Positions 1 to 9,515 of a DNA stretch of 64,000 bases are shown in pieces. The stretch is from assembly GCA_030272155.1 (NCBI GenBank), contig CP126200.1, positions 4,774,001 to 4,838,000 on the forward strand, given 5' to 3'. The notes under the pieces are model-generated. The model saw only the letters and a list, made by a program, of their open reading frames with translations, made no database searches and was not told where the DNA came from. A program made the translations under genes and the position numbers. The stretch's first letter is position 1; each line of letters starts with the position of its first letter. This DNA comes from Tetradesmus obliquus. Taxonomy: Eukaryota > Chlorophyta > Chlorophyceae > Sphaeropleales > Scenedesmaceae.

Positions 1-198
1 CAAGGCAGGCATCAGGTTTCCAATGACAATGCCATAACTGTAGTGCAGGCAATCACCACTGCAAGGCACTACCACCCAGGTGATTTCAAGTGCACAGTCC
101 ACATCACAGCATCAAGCGATCAAGAGCTCTAGCCTACTGCGATCAACAACACACAGCATCCCTCACTAGACTAAACCCACAGCTGAAGCCTGTGCACC
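1..198. other. 3' flank of the prolyl 4-hydroxylase gene
   Basis: This stretch lies downstream of the minus-strand prolyl 4-hydroxylase stop codon. I see no coding potential and no TGTAA signal (TTACA on the plus strand), so the transcript end probably lies outside the window or uses a variant signal. Confidence 0.4.
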
Positions 199-1164
199 TC
201 ACTGCTTGAGTTTGCGGCTCGGCTCCGCAGCTTTCGCAGGCTCAGGCAACAGGTCGCAGCGCCCGCAGCTGGCCAGGCAGCTGCCCGGGCTGGCTTTGCT
301 GCCCACCATAAAGCTCGGGTTCACGACACACTCGCCAGACTCGGCCCACACAGGGCACTCCTGCACAGCCGCAGGAAACACAGCGCGCACAGCATGGGCA
401 TTGTGATTTGAGGGTGACAAGGGGTGGTGCGCAAGCACCACATGGCGTCAAAGAAAGGTGAGGTGTGTTGGTGTTACGGCAGCATCGTGTGCTACCTGGT
501 GAGTGTGAGCAGGATGCGGCCAGGCCCTGCTTACTTTGCTTTTGTCCTTGCACCAGGCAGGGATGGGTGGCGGCGGCGGCGCGTAGATGACGCGCTTCAC
601 CTCCTTGGCCACTTCGCCAGACCCCAGGGCAAAGTGCGCGACATGGATCCTGCAGGCAGCGCAGTCATATTGGCATATGAGGCCCAGGTATATCAGTGTT
701 GCAAACTATGAAAAACTGCCGGGGAGATGTTTTAATTGGTGATATGTGAGCTGTGATGAGACTGGCTTGCTGCTGTAGCAGGCTGCTGGCAACTACCCAG
801 GTGGCAGAGATGCCTGCACGGCACCGCCTGCTTTGAAAGACGTCGCTGCTGTGCCTGCCGCTGCAGTTACAAAAAGAGGGACTGCGGCTTGTAGGCAGGG
901 CTGAAAATATCATTACTTGTTTTCATTGATCACTCCTGCCTTGCACAGGGTACCAGTAGCTGTGCTACCTACAGCCAGATGCTGCCAGGTGGTTGCACTG
1001 TGCAGGTTTTTGCATCGCAAATACCGCTGGCCCATCAGGTTGCCACAGGGCGAATGCAGGCAGTAAAAAGTCAGCCCAGCGCTCACCACTTTGTGGCTGA
1101 CCACTTCTCGCCTTTGATGACGGGGCAGCTGCCATGCAGCGACTTGTGGTCAAAGGTGCCGTCT

Positions 1165-1221
<57 letters not shown>

Positions 1222-1441
1222 ATAATTTGCAAACTACGATGTCTATTCAAATTAAAGAATCAAATGACATTGCACTTGTGGACACGACGGTGGTTGGCGG
1301 TGCGGTGTGCAGCAGCACAGCACATGGATTTTTGTGTGACAACATGTTGTGAAGTATAATATGACAATTTTTGCCCACCTGGCCTGATTGACCAGAAGAT
1401 GGTGGCATCACCCTTCTTGGGTTTCACTGCTAGACCCTGCA

Positions 1442-1480
<39 letters not shown>

Positions 1481-4310
1481 TTGACAACATGAAACACATC
1501 TACAGCCGGCCAGGAGGTGCCCCACAGTGCTGCTGCTTCAGTCAAGGGGGCCAGGACGCCTGCTGGCACAGCAGTTCATGGCACAGGACAGCTGACAGCA
1601 CTATCTAGGAAGCAGCTTGCTGATTGAGCTGTGATGTGCAGCACCACACCAAGCAACCGCAGCACAGCGCGGCAAGCTGCAGTACATATGGCGGATAGAC
1701 TGCTGTACATGGGGCATCGTGTTGCTGCTGCTGCTGCTGCTGTTGGTCAATTACCTGCAGACTCAACAGCTGTCGCCTAGCGCTGGGCTGCCTGCAGATC
1801 AACGCACCTACCTTCATTCCGCACTCTGACCAGCCGTTCTCTGCTGTCTGATTTGCTGCCTTGGGCACATGAGGAAACACTGTCTCGCCTCCCTGATCAA
1901 CATCGGTCAGGTACATCAGCACAGTCGCCATGCGGTTGCCCCCATTTTTGTCCTTGTCAGCAAATGAGAAGTAGTCGTGGTGCGGCCGGTACCTGCGGTT
2001 GAAGTGTGGCAGAAGAGAAGTCACAGGTAGTATGAATGGCAGCGTGCAGGGAGAAGCGAGGGCATGCAGCCGGCTGCAATTCACTGCAGGTGCCAGTGTT
2101 TGTGTGGTTGCTGAGGGACTGCGCAGCTGCTGTGGCACAGCCTAAGTATGTCGCCACCTTGCACAGACACTCCAAGGCATGTAATGTTCACAGAAGAAGC
2201 ATCAAGGTGTATCACGAACTATGTTGTTGCAAGCCAATCTGTTACGCGCTACCTGACAGCAGCAGGTTGAGCTAAGAGCTGGTGGAAGCGATACACATCC
2301 AGTCCTGAAAAGGCCTAAACTGCACTGTAGAGCTAATGCCTACAAGCCCATGTTGTGTGGAACGGCCAAATTTTAGCATACAGCTGCTGCATTGCACAGC
2401 GTTGCTCCACTCACTCTTGGCCATTCTGTAGCAGCCCCCCAAGCAGCATGCACAGCATAAGCCAAAGGCAGGCAGCAGTAGGACACACTGGTCAGCGGCA
2501 AGTCAAAGCCTTGGGAGCTAGCACTTGCAATCACAACCTGCGCTGGCATCATATAAGTGAGCTATTTACAGCAGCAGCTTTGATGGGAACCTGTAAGACT
2601 TTTGTCTACTTATATTCGAACCATGGTACTACGTTCGTGTTTGCTGGCAGGGGGCTCTCGTAGTGCAACACATGCATGCCCTCTGCATTGCCGGCTGGCA
2701 GACATCTACCATTGTATCTACTGTCCATTTTCTGTCTGATTTGCTGGCAGGGGCCTCTCACCTCGTAGTGCAGCACCTGCATGCCCTCTGCATTGCCAGC
2801 TGTCATACATTCAATTTTGCTGCCTGATTTGCTGCCAGGGTTCTCGCACTTCGTAGTGCAGCACCTGCATGCCCTCTGCATTGCCGGCTGGCAGACACCT
2901 ACATCTGCTGCCCATTTTTCCAGGCAAAGAATCCCAGCTTCCCTCACATTGACAGCAGCGCTAAGATGCAGCTCTCACCTCGTAGTGCAGCACCTGCATG
3001 CCCTCTGCATTGCCGGCTGGCAGCATCGTCACCATGGCCACGCGCTCCTCAATGCGCCGGATCAGCTCGTTCTGGCCGCGCGAAAAGAACATGCCGCTGC
3101 TGGTGCGCACCTTGTCAAACTTTGACTGACCTGTCAAGGTGAGATGAGATGACAGCAAGGACATTGTCAGAATTACAGCAGATCAGCAAGCAGCAGAAGG
3201 TGCCAGGGCAGGCATGGCAAAACAAACGGCGGCGGGGAAATGCACTGGGTGTGCGCCACCTGCAGCTGCTGCTTGTGCTGCAGCAGCTGCATCCAGTTTG
3301 GTGTGCTGCGAGAGTCTAACCACACGTATCTGGACGCCAGTTTGCTCAAGCTGGTGCGCAAACAAGTCTGGCAGGCAACGCTGCTGAGAAGATGGTGTGC
3401 GTGCATGTGTGTGCATATGGCTGCATATGCCAGCTGCTGCCGCACCTGTGAGGCTGGTGTGCAGGTGTGTGCATGGTTGCACGAGCCCGCTGGGTTCCCG
3501 TCTTGCTAGTTAATCGTGTGATTCCATGATTAACTGATTGCTGCCATCGCACCTGTGATGCTGTCTGCCACTCCAGAGGGCCTCAGTGAGGGCTTGGCCA
3601 TACCCCGCAGCTCATCACACTCCTCTGCAGCACAGCAGCAGGCAGCCAGCAGCCAAGCGGCAAGCAAGCAAGCCGGCACGCATTGTGAGCCTTGCACCTC
3701 CCAACTTCAAGCTAAAGATATCTTACAACTAATGCAGGACACCTGCAGTGCACACAGAGCTGGTGAATGCGAGGTGATCGCTCAGGAAGGAGTGCAGCTT
3801 GCTGTACTGCTTGCTGCTGCCTGGCGCCAGCACAACTGCTCTGAGCCTGGTGTATCGTGCTGGGTTACAGGACCCGTGAGCATATAAATCTGTGTGGCCG
3901 CAATAAGTGAATTATACTGCGCAATTCACCTTCTGTCAAGAACCGCCTGTAGTGCATGATGCGGGGGTCCCATGACAGCACACGCATGCCGGAAGGGTCT
4001 GCTGCATCCTTGCCGCCTGTGTATGTTTCTCCCAACCAACCTGCAGCAGAACAAGTTCAGGAGATGTGTTCTGGTTGTGAATTGTGGGTGATGGTTGCGC
4101 GGGTAGCGGTGCAGGCTGGCATGCAGATTTGCTTGCTGCTCTGACATGATCAGGCATCAACACAGCTGGTATCACACGTGGTGCAATTGTTGACTCACCG
4201 GTCAGTTTTTCGTCCGGCTCTGCTGCTGCAGCAGCTGCAGCAGATGGCTGTGCAAGCAGCAGAGTAGCCAGTGCCAGCAGCAGCAAGCGTCTGTGGCTTG
4301 CCAAGCCCAT
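199..4310 (-). CDS. Prolyl 4-hydroxylase with C-terminal ShK domain
   Basis: An Fe(II)/2-oxoglutarate prolyl 4-hydroxylase of the plant/algal type, which hydroxylates prolines of secreted wall proteins in the ER/Golgi. Ten exons join in frame to 341 aa: 4310-4199, 4016-3930, 3624-3553, 3130-2979, 2425-2415, 1992-1812, 1436-1379, 1162-1087, 649-535, 360-199. Residues 1 to about 28 form a Leu-rich signal or anchor segment. Family motifs follow: [15 protein letters not shown], then YRPHHDYF with iron ligands H149 and D151. H234 (SLHG) is the distal iron ligand and K244 (GEKWSATKW) the 2OG-binding lysine. The ShK-like module holds six cysteines: 283, 290, 299, 316, 320 and 323. Exon 5 is only 11 nt (NGQ plus two bases) and is needed to keep frame into YRPHHDYF. 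The start is the first ATG before the signal peptide. It is divergent from the glutaredoxin gene. Family call is firm; substrate is inferred. Confidence 0.93.
1165..1219. repeat. (CTG)n run abutting a P4H splice acceptor
   Basis: About 18 triplets, CAG on the plus strand and CTG on the sense strand of the gene. The run merges into the CTGCAG acceptor of the exon that starts at 1162. Confidence 0.9.
1444..1478. repeat. (CTG)n run upstream of a P4H splice acceptor
   Basis: About 11 triplets, CTG on the sense (minus) strand, ending seven bases before the acceptor of the exon that starts at 1436. Confidence 0.9.
2652..2903 (-). repeat. Three partial copies of P4H exon 4 end in the next intron
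   Basis: The last roughly 45 nt of exon 4 (encoding [15 protein letters not shown]) recur three times downstream in the intron, near 2838-2893, 2753-2808 and 2652-2703, spaced about 90-100 bp. The middle copy keeps the GTGAGA donor. The copy nearest the exon has GTGCGA in its place, and the farthest has lost the donor. Copies end abruptly on the 5' side of the coding match. Between them lies shared non-exon DNA containing GATTTGCTG. Confidence 0.85.
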
Positions 4311-4718
4311 GGGTTCCGACTAAAAACTCAGTGTGACTTCACGTTTATTGAAAAAACATTCAATGAGGCGATACGCTAGTGCATTGCGTTCTTTGTTGGG
4401 CAGTTCGGTTCTACGTCACTTGCTGCAAGGCTACAAGCAGTCTGTCAAGACACGAACAGATCACGACGTGCTCAGAACAGCGCTGAATATGCATAAAAGC
4501 ATCTTATAATGGCTTTATACTGCGTGTCACCAGAAGGGAGACAGACCCCTCTCTGACAATGTTACGACTTGACACAGAAGACAGCGATCTTGCTGCAAGT
4601 GATAACCACGACTCTTGATTTTGGCCAAGTTTGGTTTTAGATTTTAGCTGGTTGCCAAATCCCTGCTGCATCGGTAGCACCGGAAGCTCCTCGACTCTTG
4701 CCACGTCCATTCACCACC
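4311..4718. promoter_or_regulatory. Shared divergent promoter interval
   Basis: These 408 bp separate the start codons of two head-to-head genes, P4H (minus) and GRXS16 (plus), so both promoters and 5' UTRs must lie here unless there are unseen 5' exons. The interval is locally A/T-richer than its surroundings. I cannot place a TATA box or transcription start with confidence. Confidence 0.45.
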
Positions 4719-5300
4719 ATGCTGCACTCAAGTCGCACACGCGCTTTTACTAGTTCCAGCAGCAGTCAGACTTCCCGGCGGCTGCTGCTGTCACGCAATG
4801 TGCCACAGCGGTGCGTGGTTGCGGACGCCAGCCTCAAGGAGACTCCAGCCACGCTAGTAATGGAGAAGGGCGAGCTTGTTGAATTTCCGGAGCAGCCAGC
4901 AGTTTACGCAGTGTACAACAAGGACGACCAGATACAGTACATTGGTCTGACAAGGAAGGTGAGATGGATGCCTTGTGCATGCATGTCTTTGCATGCTCAA
5001 TTGGACTGCAATTCAGCACTTTGGCACTGCAGATGCGGTCCAAGGCCTGTGCGTGGTCGTGGCACGCTCACAGCATCTGTGCTTGTGTCATGTGCTGCCA
5101 CCTGTTGTACATGTACAGCTTTAGCGCATGCATCCGTAGGGTGCACAAGCACAGCACTATCTGCGTGTTTACTCAGCTTGTATGTGGCTTCTAGTGTATA
5201 AACATGTAGCTGCATGACACTGTTGGTGCGCTGGAATTTGTTGCCTGTTTAAGTGCTTGCACAGCCTGCTGCATGCACCATGCTCAGTCCCGATGTGAGC

Positions 5301-5337
<37 letters not shown>

Positions 5338-5847
5338 TGTTGTGTGTGTAGAGCCCCTCATTGCCTGCCTCCTGCTCGATGCGGCGTGCCTGCTCACCTG
5401 TCATCTTTCAAATCACCGCTGCCGCCAGATCAACGTGATTGTGTCCAACCAACCACCTGCGCAGTGTGCCGGAGTTCACAGCAGCGGTCCCCATCAATAC
5501 CTGGTTTTGCTCACTCTGTGTGCTTGCTCACCTGTTATATTTAAACCCCTGCTGCTGCCAGATCAACGTGACCGTGTCCAACCACCTGCGGGACGTGCCG
5601 GAGTCGACAGCAGCGGTGCGCTACGAGCTGCTGCCTGATGCCAGCAGGGACGCCCTCACAGGCGCATGGAAGGCATGGATGGAGGAGGCACGTGAGTGGC
5701 GTGGTGTAGCAAGTTGTTGTACATCAAGTTCGTAAAGCATTTGCAGCCGTTTCTGGTAACACACTAACAGTTTTACAGCGTGAATGTGGTCATGTCAAAC
5801 GTGTTCGTGAGAGTGTGTAGCTGCAATTGGAGTTGGTTTGCCAGCAA

Positions 5848-5896
<49 letters not shown>

Positions 5897-6545
5897 ATCT
5901 AGTAAACGCATTGCAAGCTGGTCAATGCCGCTGCTGATTGACTTGCACAGTGCCCACATGCAGGCAGGCAGCATTGACCACAGTGACGACAAAGACCTGC
6001 TCACCAGGAGCACCAGCATGCTGGGGCGCAGCCATGCACTAGTTTCCTTGCATGCATTGCTCGTGTTGAACAGCTCTCCTTCTCCTGATCCAGCTTGCCA
6101 CAGCAAACTTCTTGACTGGCTGACTGCCTACCCGCAAGAACAAATGACACTGCTGGTTGGCTGGCTGCTTCCTCATTGCGCAATGCAGTGTCTGAGACTG
6201 GCAACATCCCTCCAGGCAATGCGCCGGGAGAGACGAAGTGGCAGAGCCGCTCAGCACGGCCCAAGGCAGACATCAAGCTGACAGCAGGTGGGAAACAAGT
6301 ACAGAAGCAGTAGGCAGCTGTTGGGGACAACACGAGTTGAGCAGCGGTCGAGAAGCACCAGTTGTGCTTTGACGTTGCTTGCTTGCATCAGTAATGCCGG
6401 CCAAGAAGTAGCTGTGGAAGCAGTGGGTGGCAGACGGGATGCAGAAGGATATTCATGCCAGGTGATATGCAACGCTCCAACAACTGCTACCATCGTCTGC
6501 TGGTGCAACTGCACCTGCTGACGGCTTATGTTGATTGTTCTGCGG

Positions 6546-6592
<47 letters not shown>

Positions 6593-7323
6593 AGGCAAGG
6601 CCATCAACGTGCCGATTGAGACGCTGATTGACCAGGTGGTCAAGTCAAACAAGGTGCGGCCAGCAGGGCAGGCGGCTGTGCAGAGGCCCAGTGAATAATG
6701 TAGTCCAATTGTGTTTCAATCTTGTTATTCTACTTGATATTGACCAGGTGGTCAATGCGTTACAAGGTGCGGCCAGCAGAGGTTACAATGGTCGCCCAGA
6801 ATCATGACTCCTGAGGAGCTACAGTCAACTCATCCCTTGTGCCAGCTGCTGCTTGTTCACACGCCGTGAATGCATGCAGCACCGTGCACCGAATGCAAAT
6901 TTGAAATGTGTCCCTCAACCCCGCCGCATCTGCTGCTGCTGCTGCTGCCTGGTCAGGTGGTGGCATTTGTGAAGGGCACTCGCTCACAGCCGCAGTGCGG
7001 CTTCAGCCACAAGATGATGTCCATCTTGAATGACATGCGCACAGACTACGAAGTGGTCAACGTGCTGGACGACTTCCACAACCCTGGTGCGCACCGCGGA
7101 CTTCACGCTGGCCTGCCGTGAACTTCACAGCTGCCATGCTGTGAAGTTTGCGGCAAGCTTGCAATCTGCTGGGCAGGTGCTGTAGCGGCGATCGCCTGCT
7201 TCAAGGCTACCCAACGTTCATGAATGCTGTTCTGCTGGCTGTGCGGTTGACTGCTATTGGCTTACAGTGGCAAGCTTTCGTTTGACACCACATGTGTCTC
7301 CCTTGCCGCTGCTGCTGCTGCTG

Positions 7324-7375
<52 letters not shown>

Positions 7376-7526
7376 AGGCCTGCGCGATGCCATCAAGCAG
7401 TACAGCCAGTGGCCCACCATCCCGCAGCTGTACATCGGCGGCGAGTTTGTGGGCGGCAGCGACATCGTGGAGCAGATGCTGGGCAGCGGCGAGCTGCAGC
7501 TGATGCTGCGCGGCGAGAGCAAATGA
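4719..7526 (+). CDS. GRXS16: Monothiol glutaredoxin S16, GIY-YIG plus CGFS domains
   Basis: A plastid CGFS glutaredoxin of the S16 type, known in plants for an N-terminal GIY-YIG-like nuclease domain fused to a monothiol glutaredoxin that can bind Fe-S clusters. Exons 4719-4958, 5562-5691, 6595-6653, 6957-7086 and 7378-7526 join in frame to 235 aa. Residues 1-45 are Ser/Arg-rich, as in a chloroplast transit peptide. The GIY-YIG-like part shows VYAVY (62-66) and YIG (74-76), then the [13 protein letters not shown] stretch. The glutaredoxin part has [12 protein letters not shown] with C157 as active cysteine, then WPTIPQLYI and [10 protein letters not shown] chose the ATG at 4719 because the frame upstream has only a TTG. 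A TGTAA poly(A) signal lies 62 nt after the stop. Two introns hold copies of neighbouring exon ends. Confidence 0.95.
5302..5336. repeat. (CAG)n run in GRXS16 intron 1
   Basis: About 12 CAG triplets on the sense strand, far from the true acceptor at 5561. This is the opposite orientation to the runs that abut acceptors. Confidence 0.9.
5391..5492 (+). repeat. Degenerate copy of GRXS16 exon 2 start and its acceptor
   Basis: The segment matches 5525-5624: about 37 bp of intron end, the CCAG acceptor and the first roughly 60 nt of exon 2 (ATCAACGTGA...). The copy has small insertions that break the reading frame after INVIVSNQ, so it could not replace the exon. The two copies lie about 134 bp apart in direct orientation. 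Confidence 0.85.
5851..5889. repeat. (CAG)n run in GRXS16 intron 2
   Basis: About 13 CAG triplets on the sense strand in the 5' half of the intron, well away from the acceptor at 6594. Confidence 0.9.
6550..6594. repeat. (CTG)n run forming the GRXS16 exon 3 acceptor
   Basis: About 15 CTG triplets on the sense strand run directly into the GCAG acceptor of exon 3. Confidence 0.92.
6738..6777 (+). repeat. Decayed copy of GRXS16 exon 3 end and donor
   Basis: The segment repeats ATTGACCAGGTGGTCAA, a diverged core, then AAGGTGCGGCCAGCAG, matching 6631-6668 at the exon 3 / intron 3 junction about 107 bp upstream. The central codons have diverged, so this is a relic copy that still carries a donor-like GTGCGG. 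Confidence 0.8.
7308..7376. repeat. (CTG)n run forming the GRXS16 exon 5 acceptor
   Basis: About 22 triplets with one CTC interruption, CTG on the sense strand, merging into the CTGCAG acceptor of the last exon. Confidence 0.92.
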
Positions 7527-7587
7527 GCCGGCCGAGGCGGAAACAATCAATTGTTTGTCCATCATGAGTTACTTATGTGTGTTGGCG

Positions 7588-7592
7588 TGTAA
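7588..7592 (+). terminator. TGTAA poly(A) signal of GRXS16
   Basis: TGTAA is the usual chlorophyte polyadenylation signal. This copy is 62 nt past the glutaredoxin stop codon, a normal 3' UTR distance. Confidence 0.6.
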
Positions 7593-8240
7593 CAGAAACC
7601 TTGTTCTCAACACCTGCGTGTGTGAGAGCTGTGGCGCAGGCAGCAGTGGCTGCTGCTGGCAGCTTGATGCTCAAATTCAAACAGACAGGTGACAATGATT
7701 TGCTGATGCGTACGTACCCCTCGTGACTGCCAGTTGCGTATGCAGAGAAATCATGGGTCTCTGCTCTCAAGCCCGGGCCTGCCCAGCAGAATTACTTCAA
7801 GGCACTCTCACTGGCAGCCGCAGGGCGGCCATGCGGCAGGTTGTGCTCAAGCACATCGTGCTGTGGCCCACAGGCCGGGCCCTAATCTAGCCGCGCGAGT
7901 GCTGCATAGCCCCAAGATAACTGCAAAGCGTAACAGCTTGCGTATCCTTGCGAGTAGAGCTCCCGGATGCGCTCTTCGTCTACAGCTTCCGCCCCAAGCA
8001 GACTAGGGTTTGGGACACAAGGACAAACGTAACGCCGTGCCTATGCCACAGCAAAGGTGCAGCAAGGAGTCATTCTCGTGTTATACTACTCCATCTGTCC
8101 TCCTGGTGCCCCCTTGATTGCCGTAGCATGATCGTCTGCTGCACGCGCTGTTGATCGATGTGTTTGGAACATTGCCGTGGTAGGCACAGCAGTCACTTCG
8201 TGATTTCAATTGTTCTGCATGTTCTTTGTGCTGCCTGCAG

Positions 8241-8336
8241 GGCCTGGCAGCCTGCCTGGCGCGTGTACTGCTCGTGAACCGAGTGCACCAGGCTTGGGCC
8301 ATGCTGGAAGGCTTGATCTCAGCGGCAGCGTGCAAG
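8241..8336 (+). CDS. Candidate isolated exon, function unknown
   Basis: A 32-codon open segment begins after CTGCCTGCAG and ends in AAG followed by GTGAGG, a good acceptor and donor pair. It encodes an amphipathic helix-like stretch containing VLLVNRVHQAWAMLEGL. A second possible exon in compatible phase starts near 8683 (LDSLEGQLLQQF). I cannot link these into a full gene or name a family, so this may be chance. Confidence 0.25.
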
Positions 8337-9483
8337 GTGAGGCGCTGTTTCCTGCAAGTGTGCAGAGCAGCAGCTGTGCCGCGACCAGAGCCACCGTACG
8401 GCACGGCTCGTCTGCTGACTAGACACCAGCTGCTGACAGCGTGCAGCTGCTCCGAGTTGCTGCATCCTGCTTAATCGTATCCTTCACTGCTATAGCACCG
8501 TTTTTCAGTGCTGTGAGCTGCAGTTGTGCATGATCAAGACCTTGAACAGCATGGTCGCCCGTCTTGCCGCCCTTCATAGCTCGTGCATGATTTTGTGTTA
8601 AGGACCTGCATTATGTGCTTTTTCTACATCTTTGCAGGCCTTTGGGCGCGAGTGATTGACGTTTGTTGCGGCTGTGCAGGCAGCTTGACTCCCTGGAAGG
8701 ACAACTGCTGCAACAGTTCTGCAGCAAACAGCTGTGCACCCCATCAGCAGTTGCTCTGCATGCACATTATGCTAGGCACAGTCTGACACCAGTCACTTTG
8801 GGATATATCACTGGTACAGCACTGTGCCGTTGTGCAGCAGGCAGGCTTGTTGTTGTGCTATGCTTTTCGCTTGAAGCCAGTGGCTGTTGCAGGATTGTAG
8901 AGCAACCAGCCGTTTGGCCTCTGCTGTTCTGCACCTTGTATGTTGGCATCTGCACATGCGATTCTCTGGGTGTGACTGCAGAAGATGCGCAGATGCTTGG
9001 TGTTTGCCTGGACAGTTGCACAGCATGGTTGAGAGCAGCAGCCTTGACAGCTGCCGTTGAGATGTCTCCGAGAGTCAGCGGCTGCTCGTGCTTCCTGTTA
9101 CACCGTACATGCTGGTTTCACACCTGCATTGCCTTGCTACAACGCATGTTCGAGGTCTGTAATGTGTTACTGTGTTGCCAGACAGCTGCATAGCTTGTGC
9201 TTGCGTGTACTGCTGCGGATGTCGCATCTACAATGTGACGGCCTGTGCATATTGATTGCCTCTGCCTGTTCAGGACCTGCATGAACGTTCAGTAGTTGCA
9301 TGATTTGTTCCTGGCCTTGTGGCAACACTATTTGGCTCTGCAGCAACGCATTCAGTTTGTGATTGTGCTGACTTTGAGTTGGATATGTTCTGCCTACTTG
9401 TCAGTGCTGTGTTGCTTGCAGACAACGGCTGCAGGATCGTACTGTCAGCAGTCAGCAGTTGGTTTTGTGCCTCCCTATTGCTC

Positions 9484-9515
9484 TTCCGGAGTGCACTTGC
9501 AAGTGCACTACGGAA
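9484..9515. repeat. 32-bp near-perfect palindrome
   Basis: TTCCG and CGGAA flank a perfect 20-bp inverted repeat with AGTGCACTTG as its left arm. There is one mismatched base pair between the core and the outer arms. No function can be assigned. Confidence 0.7.
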
